Shown piece after piece: positions 17,497 through 27,000 of a DNA stretch of 64,000 nt (position 1 is its first letter; each line of letters starts with the position of its first letter). The notes beneath the pieces were generated by a model. It had not been told where the DNA came from. It was given only the letters and a program-made list of their open reading frames with translations, and did no database searches. This stretch comes from Escherichia sp. E4742. Its GTDB lineage: Bacteria > Pseudomonadota > Gammaproteobacteria > Enterobacterales > Enterobacteriaceae. Location: the NCBI RefSeq assembly GCF_005843885.1, contig NZ_CP040443.1, forward strand, positions 2,232,001-2,296,000. The letters are read 5' to 3'. The position numbers and the translations under genes were made by a program.

Positions 17497-18515
17497 TGAA
17501 CCAACGTAATGCTTCAATGACTGTGATCGGTGCCGGCTCGTACGGCACCGCTCTTGCCATCACCCTGGCAAGAAATGGCCACGAGGTTGTCCTCTGGGGC
17601 CATGACCCTGAACATATCGCAACGCTTGAACGCGACCGCTGTAACGCCGCGTTTCTCCCCGATGTGCCTTTTCCCGATACGCTCCATCTTGAAAGCGATC
17701 TCGCCACCGCGCTGGCAGCCAGCCGTAATATTCTTGTCGTCGTACCCAGCCATGTCTTTGGTGAAGTGCTGCGCCAGATTAAACCGCTGATGCGTTCTGA
17801 TGCGCGTCTGGTGTGGGCGACAAAAGGACTGGAAGCGGAAACCGGGCGTCTGTTACAGGACGTAGCGCGTGAGGCGTTAGGCGATCAAATTCCGCTAGCG
17901 GTTATCTCTGGCCCAACATTTGCGAAAGAACTGGCGGCAGGTTTACCGACGGCTATTTCGCTGGCTTCTACCGATCAAACCTTTGCTGATGATCTCCAGC
18001 AGTTGCTGCACTGTGGCAAAAGTTTCCGCGTTTACAGCAATCCGGATTTCATTGGCGTGCAGCTTGGTGGCGCGGTGAAAAACGTCATTGCCATTGGCGC
18101 GGGGATGTCCGACGGTATCGGTTTTGGCGCGAATGCACGAACGGCGCTAATTACCCGTGGCCTGGCTGAGATGTCGCGTCTTGGTGCGGCGTTGGGTGCC
18201 GATCCTGCCACCTTTATGGGCATGGCGGGGCTGGGCGATCTGGTGCTTACCTGTACCGACAACCAGTCGCGTAACCGCCGTTTTGGCATGATGCTCGGTC
18301 AGGGCATGGATGTACAAAGCGCGCAGGAGAAGATTGGTCAGGTGGTGGAAGGCTACCGCAATACGAAAGAAGTCCGCGAGTTGGCACATCGCTTCGGCGT
18401 TGAAATGCCAATAACCGAGGAAATTTATCAAGTATTATATTGCGGAAAAAACGCGCGCGAGGCAGCATTGACTTTACTAGGTCGTGCACGCAAGGACGAG
18501 CTGAGCCGCCACTAA
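17496..18515 (+). CDS. gpsA: sn-glycerol-3-phosphate dehydrogenase [NAD(P)+]
   Basis: Reduces dihydroxyacetone phosphate to sn-glycerol 3-phosphate, the backbone for phospholipid synthesis. The 339-residue enzyme has the N-terminal dinucleotide fold motif VIGAGSYGTALA (about 11-22), the substrate region LVWATKGLEAETG, the catalytic lysine block GGAVKNVIAIGAGM and the conserved GLGDLVLTCT. Translationally coupled to secB; cysE follows after 79 bases containing a GC-rich hairpin (about 18541-18570). Confidence 0.97.
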   Translation: MNQRNASMTVIGAGSYGTALAITLARNGHEVVLWGHDPEHIATLERDRCNAAFLPDVPFPDTLHLESDLATALAASRNILVVVPSHVFGEVLRQIKPLMRSDARLVWATKGLEAETGRLLQDVAREALGDQIPLAVISGPTFAKELAAGLPTAISLASTDQTFADDLQQLLHCGKSFRVYSNPDFIGVQLGGAVKNVIAIGAGMSDGIGFGANARTALITRGLAEMSRLGAALGADPATFMGMAGLGDLVLTCTDNQSRNRRFGMMLGQGMDVQSAQEKIGQVVEGYRNTKEVRELAHRFGVEMPITEEIYQVLYCGKNAREAALTLLGRARKDELSRH

Positions 18516-18594
18516 ACCCAGGGAACCTTTGTTACCGCTATGACCCGGCCCGCGCAGAACGGGCCGGTCATTATCTCATCGTGTGGAGTAAGCA

Positions 18595-19416
18595 ATGTCG
18601 TGTGAAGAACTGGAAATTGTCTGGAACAATATTAAAGCTGAAGCCAGAACGCTGGCGGACTGTGAGCCAATGCTGGCCAGTTTTTACCACGCGACGCTAC
18701 TCAAGCACGAAAACCTTGGCAGTGCCCTGAGCTACATGCTGGCGAACAAGCTGTCATCGCCAATCATGCCTGCCATTGCTATCCGCGAAGTGGTGGAAGA
18801 AGCCTATGCCGCCGACCCGGAAATGATCGCTTCTGCGGCCTGCGATATTCAGGCGGTGCGTACCCGCGATCCGGCGGTGGATAAATACTCAACGCCGTTG
18901 TTATACCTGAAAGGTTTTCATGCCTTGCAGGCGTATCGCATCGGTCACTGGCTGTGGAATCAGGGGCGTCGCGCACTGGCTATTTTTCTGCAAAATCAGG
19001 TGTCTGTGACTTTTCAGGTCGATATTCACCCAGCGGCAAAAATTGGTCGCGGTATCATGCTCGACCACGCGACAGGCATCGTCGTTGGTGAAACAGCGGT
19101 GATTGAAAACGACGTGTCGATTCTGCAATCCGTCACTCTTGGCGGTACGGGCAAAACCAGCGGCGACCGTCACCCAAAAATTCGTGAAGGCGTGATGATT
19201 GGCGCGGGCGCGAAAATTCTCGGCAATATTGAAGTTGGGCGCGGCGCGAAGATTGGCGCAGGTTCCGTGGTGCTGCAACCGGTGCCGCCGCATACTACCG
19301 CCGCTGGCGTTCCGGCACGCATTGTCGGTAAACCAGACAGCGATAAGCCATCAATGGATATGGACCAGCATTTCAACGGTATTAACCATACGTTTGAGTA
19401 TGGGGATGGGATCTGA
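18595..19416 (+). CDS. cysE: Serine O-acetyltransferase
   Basis: Acetylates L-serine with acetyl-CoA, the first step of cysteine synthesis; feedback-inhibited by cysteine. The 273-residue protein has an N-terminal helical domain (about 1-140) followed by a left-handed beta-helix of hexapeptide repeats (AKIGRGIMLDHATGIVVGETAVI, then VMIGAGAKILGNIEVGRGAKIGAGSVV). His158 and the neighbouring Asp of LDHATG are the catalytic pair by family knowledge. The flexible tail ends MDMDQHFNGINHTFEYGDGI, which in E. coli docks with CysK (last Ile). Confidence 0.97.
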   Translation: MSCEELEIVWNNIKAEARTLADCEPMLASFYHATLLKHENLGSALSYMLANKLSSPIMPAIAIREVVEEAYAADPEMIASAACDIQAVRTRDPAVDKYSTPLLYLKGFHALQAYRIGHWLWNQGRRALAIFLQNQVSVTFQVDIHPAAKIGRGIMLDHATGIVVGETAVIENDVSILQSVTLGGTGKTSGDRHPKIREGVMIGAGAKILGNIEVGRGAKIGAGSVVLQPVPPHTTAAGVPARIVGKPDSDKPSMDMDQHFNGINHTFEYGDGI

Positions 19417-19429
19417 CGTTCTGTGATCG

Positions 19430-19468
19430 TGCCGGATGCGATGCTAACGCATCTTATCCGGCCTGGCG
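19430..19468. repeat. REP element between cysE and trmL
   Basis: One REP palindrome (GCCGGATGCGATG paired with CATCTTATCCGGC) occupies the gap between the convergent cysE and trmL genes and probably stabilises or terminates the cysE transcript. Confidence 0.85.
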
Positions 19469-19471
19469 TAA

Positions 19472-19945
19472 CTAATCTCTCAACACCGCTCCCGGATACC
19501 CCAGCTGCCGCCAGGCTTCATACACCACTACCGACACCGCATTGGACAGGTTCATGCTGCGGCTGTCCGGCACCATCGGAATACGAATTTTTTGTTCAGC
19601 GGGCAGGGCATCAAGAATGCTCGCTGGCAGGCCGCGTGTTTCCGGGCCGAACATCAGATAGTCGCCATCCTGATAGCTTACGGCGCTATGTGCGGGCGTA
19701 CCTTTTGTAGTGAGAGCAAACAGGCGCTGGGGATTTTCTGCTTCGAGGAACGCGCTGTAGTCATGATGACGCGTAACGGCGGTAAATTCGTGGTAGTCCA
19801 GCCCCGCGCGGCGCAGGCGCTTATCGTCCCAGGCAAATCCCATTGGTTCGATGATATGCAGACGAAAGCCGGTGTTAGCGCAAAGACGGATGATGTTGCC
19901 AGTATTTGGCGGAATTTCTGGTTCGTAAAGTACGATGTTTAGCAT
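19472..19945 (-). CDS. trmL: tRNA (cytidine/uridine-2'-O-) methyltransferase TrmL
   Basis: Methylates the 2'-hydroxyl of the wobble nucleotide 34 in tRNA-Leu isoacceptors using S-adenosylmethionine. The 157-residue product is a minimal SPOUT protein with the deep C-terminal knot: MFGPETRGLP (about 98-107) and IPMVPDSRSMNLSNAVSVVVYE (about 121-142) form the cofactor-binding trefoil. N-terminal VLYEPEIPPNTGNIIRLC is also characteristic. Formerly yibK. Single-gene unit convergent with cysE. Confidence 0.96.
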   Translation of the reverse strand: MLNIVLYEPEIPPNTGNIIRLCANTGFRLHIIEPMGFAWDDKRLRRAGLDYHEFTAVTRHHDYSAFLEAENPQRLFALTTKGTPAHSAVSYQDGDYLMFGPETRGLPASILDALPAEQKIRIPMVPDSRSMNLSNAVSVVVYEAWRQLGYPGAVLRD

Positions 19946-19992
19946 ACTGCCCCCTTAGTGCGGGGGCAGGATAGCAGATATTCATCTAACCC

Positions 19993-21183
19993 TTAAGCCG
20001 CATTCCCTTTCGCCATCGGAGCCAGCGCTGCAGGCAACTCTTTACCCAGCCCCTGAACCAGCGAATCTTGCGTAATCTCACTGATGGATTTCGCGCCCGT
20101 CAGCGTCATCGCCACTTTCATCTCTTTCTCGATCAGGTTCAGCAAATTCGCCACGCCCGCCTGACCCGCTGTGGCCAGTGCATACAGGAAAGCACGCCCC
20201 AGCAGTACGGTATCGGCACCGAGCGCGATCATACGCACGACATCCAGCCCGTTACGAATGCCGCTATCTGCCAGAATGGCGATATCACCTTTCACCGCAT
20301 CCGCAATGGCAGGCAGTGCACGGGCAGAAGAGAGTACGCCATCCAACTGGCGACCACCGTGGTTAGAAACCACAATCCCGTCAGCGCCAAAACGTACTGC
20401 ATCACGCGCATCTTCCGGGTCGAGGATCCCTTTGATCACCATCGGGCCATCCCAGAAATCGCGGATCCACTCAAGGTCTTTCCATGAGATGGACGGATCG
20501 AAGTTATTCCCCAGCCAGCCGATGTAATCTTCCAGCCCGGTCGGTTTGCCGAGGTAAGCCGAGATATTACCTAAATCATGCGGACGACCGTTCAGACCCA
20601 CATCCCACGCCCATTGCGGATGAGTCACCGCCTGCAAGTAGCGGCGCATTGCGGCGTTCGGGCCGCTCATACCCGAATGCGCATCACGGTAGCGTGCGCC
20701 CGGCGTTGGCATATCTACGGTGAAAACCAGTGTCGAACAACCCGCCGCTTTTGCACGTTCCAGCGCGTTACGCATAAAGCCGCGATCGCGCAGCACATAA
20801 AGCTGGAACCACATCGGACGTTTGATAGCTGGCGCGACTTCTTCAATCGGGCAAACTGAAACTGTTGAGAGAGTAAACGGAATGCCGTGAGCTTCCGCCG
20901 CTTTGGCTGCCTGAACTTCGCCGCGACGCGCATACATGCCGCACAAACCTACCGGAGCCAGCGCCACTGGCATCGACAACTTTTCATTAAACAGCGTCGT
21001 TTCCAGGCTTAAGTCGGACATGTTTTTCAGAATGCGTTGGCGCAGCGCCACTTCTGACAAATCCTCCACGTTGCGGCGCAGCGTGTATTCAGAATATGCG
21101 CCACCATCCATATAGTGGAACAGGAATGGCGGCAGAATGCGTTGTGCTGCGGCGCGATAATCGCTGGCTGCGGAAATAATCAT
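19993..21183 (-). CDS. lldD: L-lactate dehydrogenase (quinone), FMN-dependent
   Basis: Membrane-associated flavoenzyme that oxidises L-lactate to pyruvate and feeds electrons to the quinone pool. The 396-residue protein belongs to the alpha-hydroxyacid oxidase family, with the FMN-binding start DYRAAAQRILPPFLFHYMDGGAYSEYT, the catalytic histidine in VSNHGGRQLDG and the second phosphate loop LADSGIRNGLDVVRMIALGADTVLLGR. Its start overlaps the lldR stop by four bases (ATGA), so the three lld genes form one translationally linked operon. Confidence 0.97.
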   Translation of the reverse strand: MIISAASDYRAAAQRILPPFLFHYMDGGAYSEYTLRRNVEDLSEVALRQRILKNMSDLSLETTLFNEKLSMPVALAPVGLCGMYARRGEVQAAKAAEAHGIPFTLSTVSVCPIEEVAPAIKRPMWFQLYVLRDRGFMRNALERAKAAGCSTLVFTVDMPTPGARYRDAHSGMSGPNAAMRRYLQAVTHPQWAWDVGLNGRPHDLGNISAYLGKPTGLEDYIGWLGNNFDPSISWKDLEWIRDFWDGPMVIKGILDPEDARDAVRFGADGIVVSNHGGRQLDGVLSSARALPAIADAVKGDIAILADSGIRNGLDVVRMIALGADTVLLGRAFLYALATAGQAGVANLLNLIEKEMKVAMTLTGAKSISEITQDSLVQGLGKELPAALAPMAKGNAA

Positions 21184-21956
21184 GTGTTTTTCTCCCTCGA
21201 ATGCTCATTATGCTCACCGGGCAGGCGGGTAATGCGTGCCCGGCGAGCCTGATCTTCATCGAATCGTTTCATGGTGGTGTGGACAAAGCTGAGGTGCGCC
21301 ATCATTGCTTTACGCGCACCGTCGGCATCACCTGCAAAAATGGCGTTAATGACCGCCTGATGCTGTTCAGTCAGTTGCGAAAAAACAGGTGGCACCAGAT
21401 ACATCCGCTGACGACTTTGCATCACTGAAGATTGCAGGACATCAAAGAAACCGCGCATGGTTTGCAGCAGCACGATGTTATGTGAGGCTTCGGCAATTGC
21501 CAGGTGAAAACGAACGTCCGCTTGCGAGGCGAGATCCGGGTCTTCACTCAGCGTCGCTTCAAAGCAGAGCTGTATCTTTTCTTTATCGGCTTGTGTGGCA
21601 CGCATTGCTGCGTGCCAGGCTGTGCTGGCCTCAATGGCGTAGCGGGCTTCCAGAATATCGAAGCTGTAATCCGGATCATCGGCCATCAGCGTTTTCAGCG
21701 GCTGGACGATGTTTTGCTCCGACCACGCGTCATGGCGCCAGCGCACAAATGTGCCACCACCGCGACGACTAAGAAGCACACCTTCACTCACCAGTTTCGC
21801 CAGCGCCTCGCGCAGTGAATTACGCGACACGCCGAGCTGCATCGCCAGTTGGCGTTCAGCGGGCAACTTCATGCCCGGTTCCAGATTTTGTTCATCAATC
21901 AGCGCCCGCACACGGGAGGCTACCTCGTCTGACAGGCGTCTGGGTATAACCATCAT
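21180..21956 (-). CDS. lldR: L-lactate-responsive regulator LldR
   Basis: GntR/FadR-family transcription factor that represses or activates the lld operon depending on L-lactate. The winged helix is at the N-terminus (LPAERQLAMQLGVSRNSLREALAKLVSEG, about 31-60), followed by an all-helical FCD effector domain with metal-binding Asp/His residues (ILEARYAIE, FHLAIAEASHN). Start ATG 21956 gives 258 residues and overlaps the lldP stop (TAATG); a start one codon later is also possible. The two LldR operators lie upstream of lldP. Confidence 0.95.
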   Translation of the reverse strand: MMVIPRRLSDEVASRVRALIDEQNLEPGMKLPAERQLAMQLGVSRNSLREALAKLVSEGVLLSRRGGGTFVRWRHDAWSEQNIVQPLKTLMADDPDYSFDILEARYAIEASTAWHAAMRATQADKEKIQLCFEATLSEDPDLASQADVRFHLAIAEASHNIVLLQTMRGFFDVLQSSVMQSRQRMYLVPPVFSQLTEQHQAVINAIFAGDADGARKAMMAHLSFVHTTMKRFDEDQARRARITRLPGEHNEHSREKNT

Positions 21957-23611
21957 TACGGTATCATCCACGTTAAGACGTAGGCCTGAAGCGTGGTCAT
22001 TACGCCCACCATACAGGTGAAGATCAGGCTGTGTTTGACAGTAAAGCGGAACAGATCTGACTCCTTGCCAACCAGGCCAACCGCCGCACAGGCAATGGCG
22101 ATGGACTGCGGAGAGATCATCTTCCCGGTAACACCGCCGGTGGTATTGGCGGCAACCAGCAACAGGTCAGAGACGCCAATTTGTTGTGCGGCAGTGGCTT
22201 GCAGAGCGGCAAACAGAGCGTTAGATGACGTATCCGATCCGGTCAGGAATACCCCCAGCCAGCCGAGAAACGGCGAGAAGAAGGTGAATGCATGACCGGT
22301 GTGCGCCAGTGCCAGCGCCAGCGTTGACGACAGCCCGGAATAGTTTGAGATAAAGGCGAACGCCAGCACCATGCCGATGGAGTAGATGGGCAAGGCCAGT
22401 TCTTTCAGCGTGCTGCCGAAGGTGCTGATAGCATCTGATGGTTTCATCTTCAGCCAGACGATAGAGAGCAGCGCAGCAAACAGAATGGCGGTGCCGGTGG
22501 CAGAGAACCAGTCAAACTTAAATACGGCGGCGTAGGCAGTGGCTTCGCTGACAACCGGCGGCATGCGGGCAACCAGTTTGTCGAGATACGGCACCGGAAT
22601 GTTGATCACCCACTCATACAGCGCGCCGCCCGATGCGAACAGGGCTTTAAACGGCGGAATACTCCACAGCGTTACGGTGGCGGTCAGGAACAGGAACGGT
22701 GTCCAGGCACGTAACACCTGACCCGCCGTGTAACCGGTGTGAGCCAGCGTCATATCAACCTGGGATGCACCAAGATCGCCGAAGCGGAAAACGCGCACTG
22801 GCTGCCAGCGTTTGAGGAACAGTGTCAGGCAGAGCAACGATACCAGCGAAGAGATAATGTCCGGCAGCTCCGGTCCAATGAAGTTGGAGCTGAGGTACTG
22901 AGCGATGGCAAACGACCCACCCGCGACAACAACCGCAGGCCACGTCTCTTTGATACCGCGCCAGCCATCCATAATCGCCATGATCCAGAACAGCACGATA
23001 ATGGTCATAAACGGTAGCTGACGACCCACCATCTGGCCAATTTCAAAGCTGTCGATGCCCGTCACCTGTCCGGCAACCAGAATTGGAATGCCCATCGCAC
23101 CAAATGCCACTGGCGCGGTGTTAACAATCAGGCACAGCCCGGCGGCGTACAGTGGTTTAAAGCCCAGCCCGACCAGCAATGCGGCGGTAATTGCCACGGG
23201 TGCGCCAAATCCTGCGGCACCTTCGAGAAATGCGCCGAAACAGAAACCGACGATCAGCATTTGCAGGCGCTGGTCAGGTGTTATTGAAAGAATAGACGAG
23301 CGGATGATGTCAAACTGCCCGGTTTTCACCGAGATCTTATAGACGAACACCGCCGCAATAATGATCCACGCGATGGGCCACAAACCGTAGAAGAAACCAT
23401 AAACCACCGAGGCCAGCGCATTGGCGACCGGCATTTTGTAGAACAATAGCGCGACGGTCAGAGCGATAGCGACTGTCCATGTGGCGGCGACATAGCCTTT
23501 TAGTTTGAGCTTAATCAGCGCAAAGAAAAAAAACAGGATGGGAAGCGATGCTATCAGGCTGGAAAGCCAGATATTCCCGGCGGGATCATAGTTTTGTTGC
23601 CAGAGATTCAT
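21956..23611 (-). CDS. lldP: L-lactate permease
   Basis: Proton-coupled uptake of L-lactate (also D-lactate and glycolate in E. coli). Start ATG 23611 (MNLWQQNYDPAGNIWLSSL) gives the expected 551 residues. The protein is polytopic with about 14 spans; conserved LctP-family segments include FGAFLEGAAGFGAPVAI, IVNTAPVAFGAMGIP and LTGSDTSSNALFAALQ. First gene of lldP-lldR-lldD. Regulation by ArcA and LldR is established in E. coli. Confidence 0.96.
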   Translation of the reverse strand: MNLWQQNYDPAGNIWLSSLIASLPILFFFFALIKLKLKGYVAATWTVAIALTVALLFYKMPVANALASVVYGFFYGLWPIAWIIIAAVFVYKISVKTGQFDIIRSSILSITPDQRLQMLIVGFCFGAFLEGAAGFGAPVAITAALLVGLGFKPLYAAGLCLIVNTAPVAFGAMGIPILVAGQVTGIDSFEIGQMVGRQLPFMTIIVLFWIMAIMDGWRGIKETWPAVVVAGGSFAIAQYLSSNFIGPELPDIISSLVSLLCLTLFLKRWQPVRVFRFGDLGASQVDMTLAHTGYTAGQVLRAWTPFLFLTATVTLWSIPPFKALFASGGALYEWVINIPVPYLDKLVARMPPVVSEATAYAAVFKFDWFSATGTAILFAALLSIVWLKMKPSDAISTFGSTLKELALPIYSIGMVLAFAFISNYSGLSSTLALALAHTGHAFTFFSPFLGWLGVFLTGSDTSSNALFAALQATAAQQIGVSDLLLVAANTTGGVTGKMISPQSIAIACAAVGLVGKESDLFRFTVKHSLIFTCMVGVMTTLQAYVLTWMIP

Positions 23612-23684
23612 TGCAGGTCTCCTGGAGGCCACGCACATCGTGTAATGAGTCTGTTGCTCATCTCCTTGTCACACGTTGTGTAAA

Positions 23685-23700
23685 AGTGGCACTGCCAATT
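23685..23700. promoter_or_regulatory. LldR operator O2, promoter-proximal
   Basis: The near-palindrome AGTGGCACTGCCAATT lies about 75 bases before the lldP start. It shares TGGCA and CCAATT half-site features with the distal operator and corresponds to the downstream LldR site known in E. coli. Confidence 0.65.
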
Positions 23701-23809
23701 TTGTTGTGTAGGGATAATGACAATGAATGGTTAACTAAATGTTATGTATTGGCAACGTTAATGTGAGTTTTAATTGAGGAACTGTGAAGCAGTGATCAGA
23801 TAAGCGAAG

Positions 23810-23826
23810 AATTGGTAGGGCCAATT
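23810..23826. promoter_or_regulatory. LldR operator O1, distal
   Basis: The 17-bp inverted repeat AATTGGTAGGGCCAATT is about 200 bases upstream of lldP. Two LldR sites on either side of the promoter allow the DNA looping proposed for this operon. Confidence 0.75.
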
Positions 23827-23895
23827 TGAGGTGGGAGAATGTCTGGTAAAGAAAAGGGCAATCCCCATCAGAGAATTGCCCTTAGACTGTTGACC

Positions 23896-23968
23896 CGATG
23901 CGCTTTATCAGGCCTACAGGAATGTGCAGAATCACCCTGTAGGCCTGATAAGCCGTAGCGCATCAGGC
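23896..23968. repeat. REP pair (BIME) between lldP promoter and the adhesin gene
   Basis: Two facing REP palindromes (GATGCGCTTTATCAGGCCTAC and GTAGGCCTGATAAGCC with GTAGCGCATCAGG) lie just downstream of the minus-strand adhesin gene and probably stabilise its mRNA end. Confidence 0.85.
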
Positions 23969-24000
23969 AATTTGGCGTTTACCCATTCGTTAATGGATCA

Positions 24001-27000
24001 TTACCACTGAATACCGGCACCGAGTGCGGCGGAGTATTCACCCTGGCTATTGGTACTACCTTGTAATTTGTAGACCCAACGACCGTTGGCGCTCACCATC
24101 GACACACCTAACGCAACGGCAGATTCACCGTTATAAGTACCGCCACCAATGGAGGCCATGCTGGCACCCGGCGTGTAAGCCTGCGGCAGGCCGGTCATCG
24201 CCATTGCAGAGGCGATACCACCGCTCAACTTACTTTCAGTTTTAGACAGTTTGTTATCCATCTCAACCATGCGCTGATCGGTGTATTGCTTCGTTTCCTG
24301 CACGCTTTGCTTCAACTGCGCGTAGTTCACCGCGTCGTTGTTGTTAACGCCAGCGGAAACGTTGCTGATGCGAGTCGTACCGCCGTTGCCACCACCGAGG
24401 GTGATGTTGCTATAGTCGATAGAACCATCAGCTTTGGTGTCGTAACGTACACCGCCTGCTTCAGAAGACTTCAACTGCGCAACGTTAACAGCGTCGGTAG
24501 CATTTTTACCTGCGGCAACGTTAGTAATACGGCGTTGATTAGTGGAAGAACCTACGGAAATCGTATTTTCTTCGTTTGCCACAGAGCCAGTACCCAGTGC
24601 GACGCTGTTATCAGCGGCAGCAATAGAGCCAGAGCCAATCGCAACACTGTCTTTACCCTGCGCGTTAGCATCTACGCCATCGGTGTTGGTCTTGAAGTAT
24701 TTGGTGCTACCGGTGGTTACGATATCGCCAATACCGTTTTCGATATTGGTGACGCGAGTATCCAGATTCGTTACCTGAGTATTCAGGTTAGTAATGCTCT
24801 GGGTATTCTGGGAAACCTGCGCATCCGTCACTTTCAGCTGACCAACGTTAACGGCATCGGTATCTGCCGAACCCGCCGCGACGTTGGTGATCTGGCGTTG
24901 ACCGTCTTCACTGCCCACAGAGAACTCACCCACAGAGTTCTGCGGTGCATCCATATTGTAGGCGGTGTAGCCAGTCTGTGCGCCGCGAGTGGTCTGAGAA
25001 CCATTACCCATTGCAATACTGTTTGCATGGTTGGCGCGTGCGTTAGAACCGATAGCAATACCGTTGATGGCATCAGCCAGCACCAGTGTATTCAGACCAA
25101 TACCAATACCTGCATCAGCATTGACGATGGTTTTTGCACCCATTGCCAGTGAGTCAGTCCCTACAGCCAGTGAATCTTCTTCCGTCGAGTTGGCGTGGAA
25201 GTATTTGGTCGGCGTGGTGGCGACTGCACCAATCGCATTCTGCAACTGGCGAACGGTAACAGCGTCATGGGCTTCGGAACCATCGGCGACGTTGATGATT
25301 TGACGATATTTGCCATCATCACCAATCGACAATGCACCAAGCAGTTCGCCGTCAGTGGTGTCGTAACCAATCACAACGCCTTCTTCGGTTACGCTGGTGT
25401 TACGAGAACCTTTAACAATCACACGGCTGGAGACGGATTCGCTACCCAGTGCGATACCGGTGTCAACGTCGCTGCGGCTGTTCTGACCAATCGCGACACT
25501 GCCTTCTCTGGAAGCGACAGCGTTGTAGCCTACTGCCGTAGAGCCGACACCTGAGGCGCTGGCATCCATAAAGGTTAAACCGGCGTCATTGGTACGCGCA
25601 TAGTTCAGACCCGCGCCGTTCTCTTCGATGTACGTCTCGCTGGTATTACCGGCAATCTGGTTGATGATCTCATTTTGCTGATTGATCAACGTGTTGGTGG
25701 TGAACAATTGTGAACCGTTAATCGCATCGGTACTGGTTTCAGAAATGTCACCATTAGCAACATTAGTGATTACGCTGGCTTTGCCCTCGCGGCTGGCACT
25801 GAAGGCACCATTTTCACCGGCGGTTGCGTCCCAGAGCAGAGCATCATCCAGCGTTGAGTCAATCGCATCCAGAGCATCACCGACGTTATTGTAATCGGTG
25901 TCGGCAATGGAGTAAGTCGGCGCACTAATGCTGCCGTCAGCATTCACGGTTGCACCGCCACCCAAGGCTTCAACAACTGAATTACTCACGCCATAGAGTT
26001 GCCCACCATTAACGGCGTCGGTGCTGTCTGCGGCAATTGAACCGGCTGCAACGTTAGTGATTTTACTTTCTTGACCGCCGTGGCTGGCACTAAATGCATT
26101 TGCGTCTGTATCCCAGAGCAGGGCATCGTCAAGAGTTGAGTTAAGGGTTGAGTCGATTGCGTCAAATGCATCACCGATACTCGTGTATTCGTTGTTGGCA
26201 ATGGAGTAAGTCGGTCCGGTGATACTGCCGTCAGAATTCACTGTGGAACCGCCGCCCAGAGCTTCAGCAACAGAAGTACTCACACCGTAGAGTTGTCCAC
26301 CGTTAATGGCGTCGGTGCTGTCTTCGGCAACTGAACCGGCTGCCAGATTGGTGATTTTGCTGGTAGCAGTACTGCCATGTTTGGCACTAAACGCATTTGT
26401 GTCTGTATCCCAGAGCAGGGCATCACCAAGTGAAGCACCCATCGACGAGTTAATAGCTTCCAGAGCCTCACCCACGTTGGTGTAATCGTTACCCGCAATG
26501 GTAAAGGTAGGCGCGGTGAAGCTGCCATCAGCATTAAGTGCTGCGTTACCACCGAGGGAGTCCACTACAAAGTCGCTCACGCCATAGAGTTGTGAACCGT
26601 TAATGGCGTCGGTGCTGGTGTTGCTAATATCACCGTTAGCCACGTTGGTGATTTTGCTGGTGGCGTCTGTGCCGTGTGCGGCGCTGAATGCAGTGCTGTC
26701 CCATCGCAGAGAGTCGTCGCCGAGCGTGGTGATCGTGTTGTTGATATCAGCAACGTCCTCGGTCAGGTTAGTGATGCTGGTGGTATTACCGGCAACGTCG
26801 TTGGTCAGGTTAGTAATACTGGTCGTGTTACCGGCGACATCGCTGCTCAGGTTGGTAATACTGGTGGTGTTAGTCGTCACGTTGTCGTTGGTGGTTTTCA
26901 GTTGAGAACCGTTAACGGCATCGGTGCTGGTGTCAGAAAGCTCACCTGCTGCTACGTTAGTGATTTTATTGGTGGTGTCGGTGCCGTGTGCGGCGCTGAA

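Noticed and set aside
24286..25152. Plus-strand open frames across the adhesin gene, including 26674-27339
   Set aside because: They are low-complexity translations of the repeated adhesin DNA on the wrong strand.
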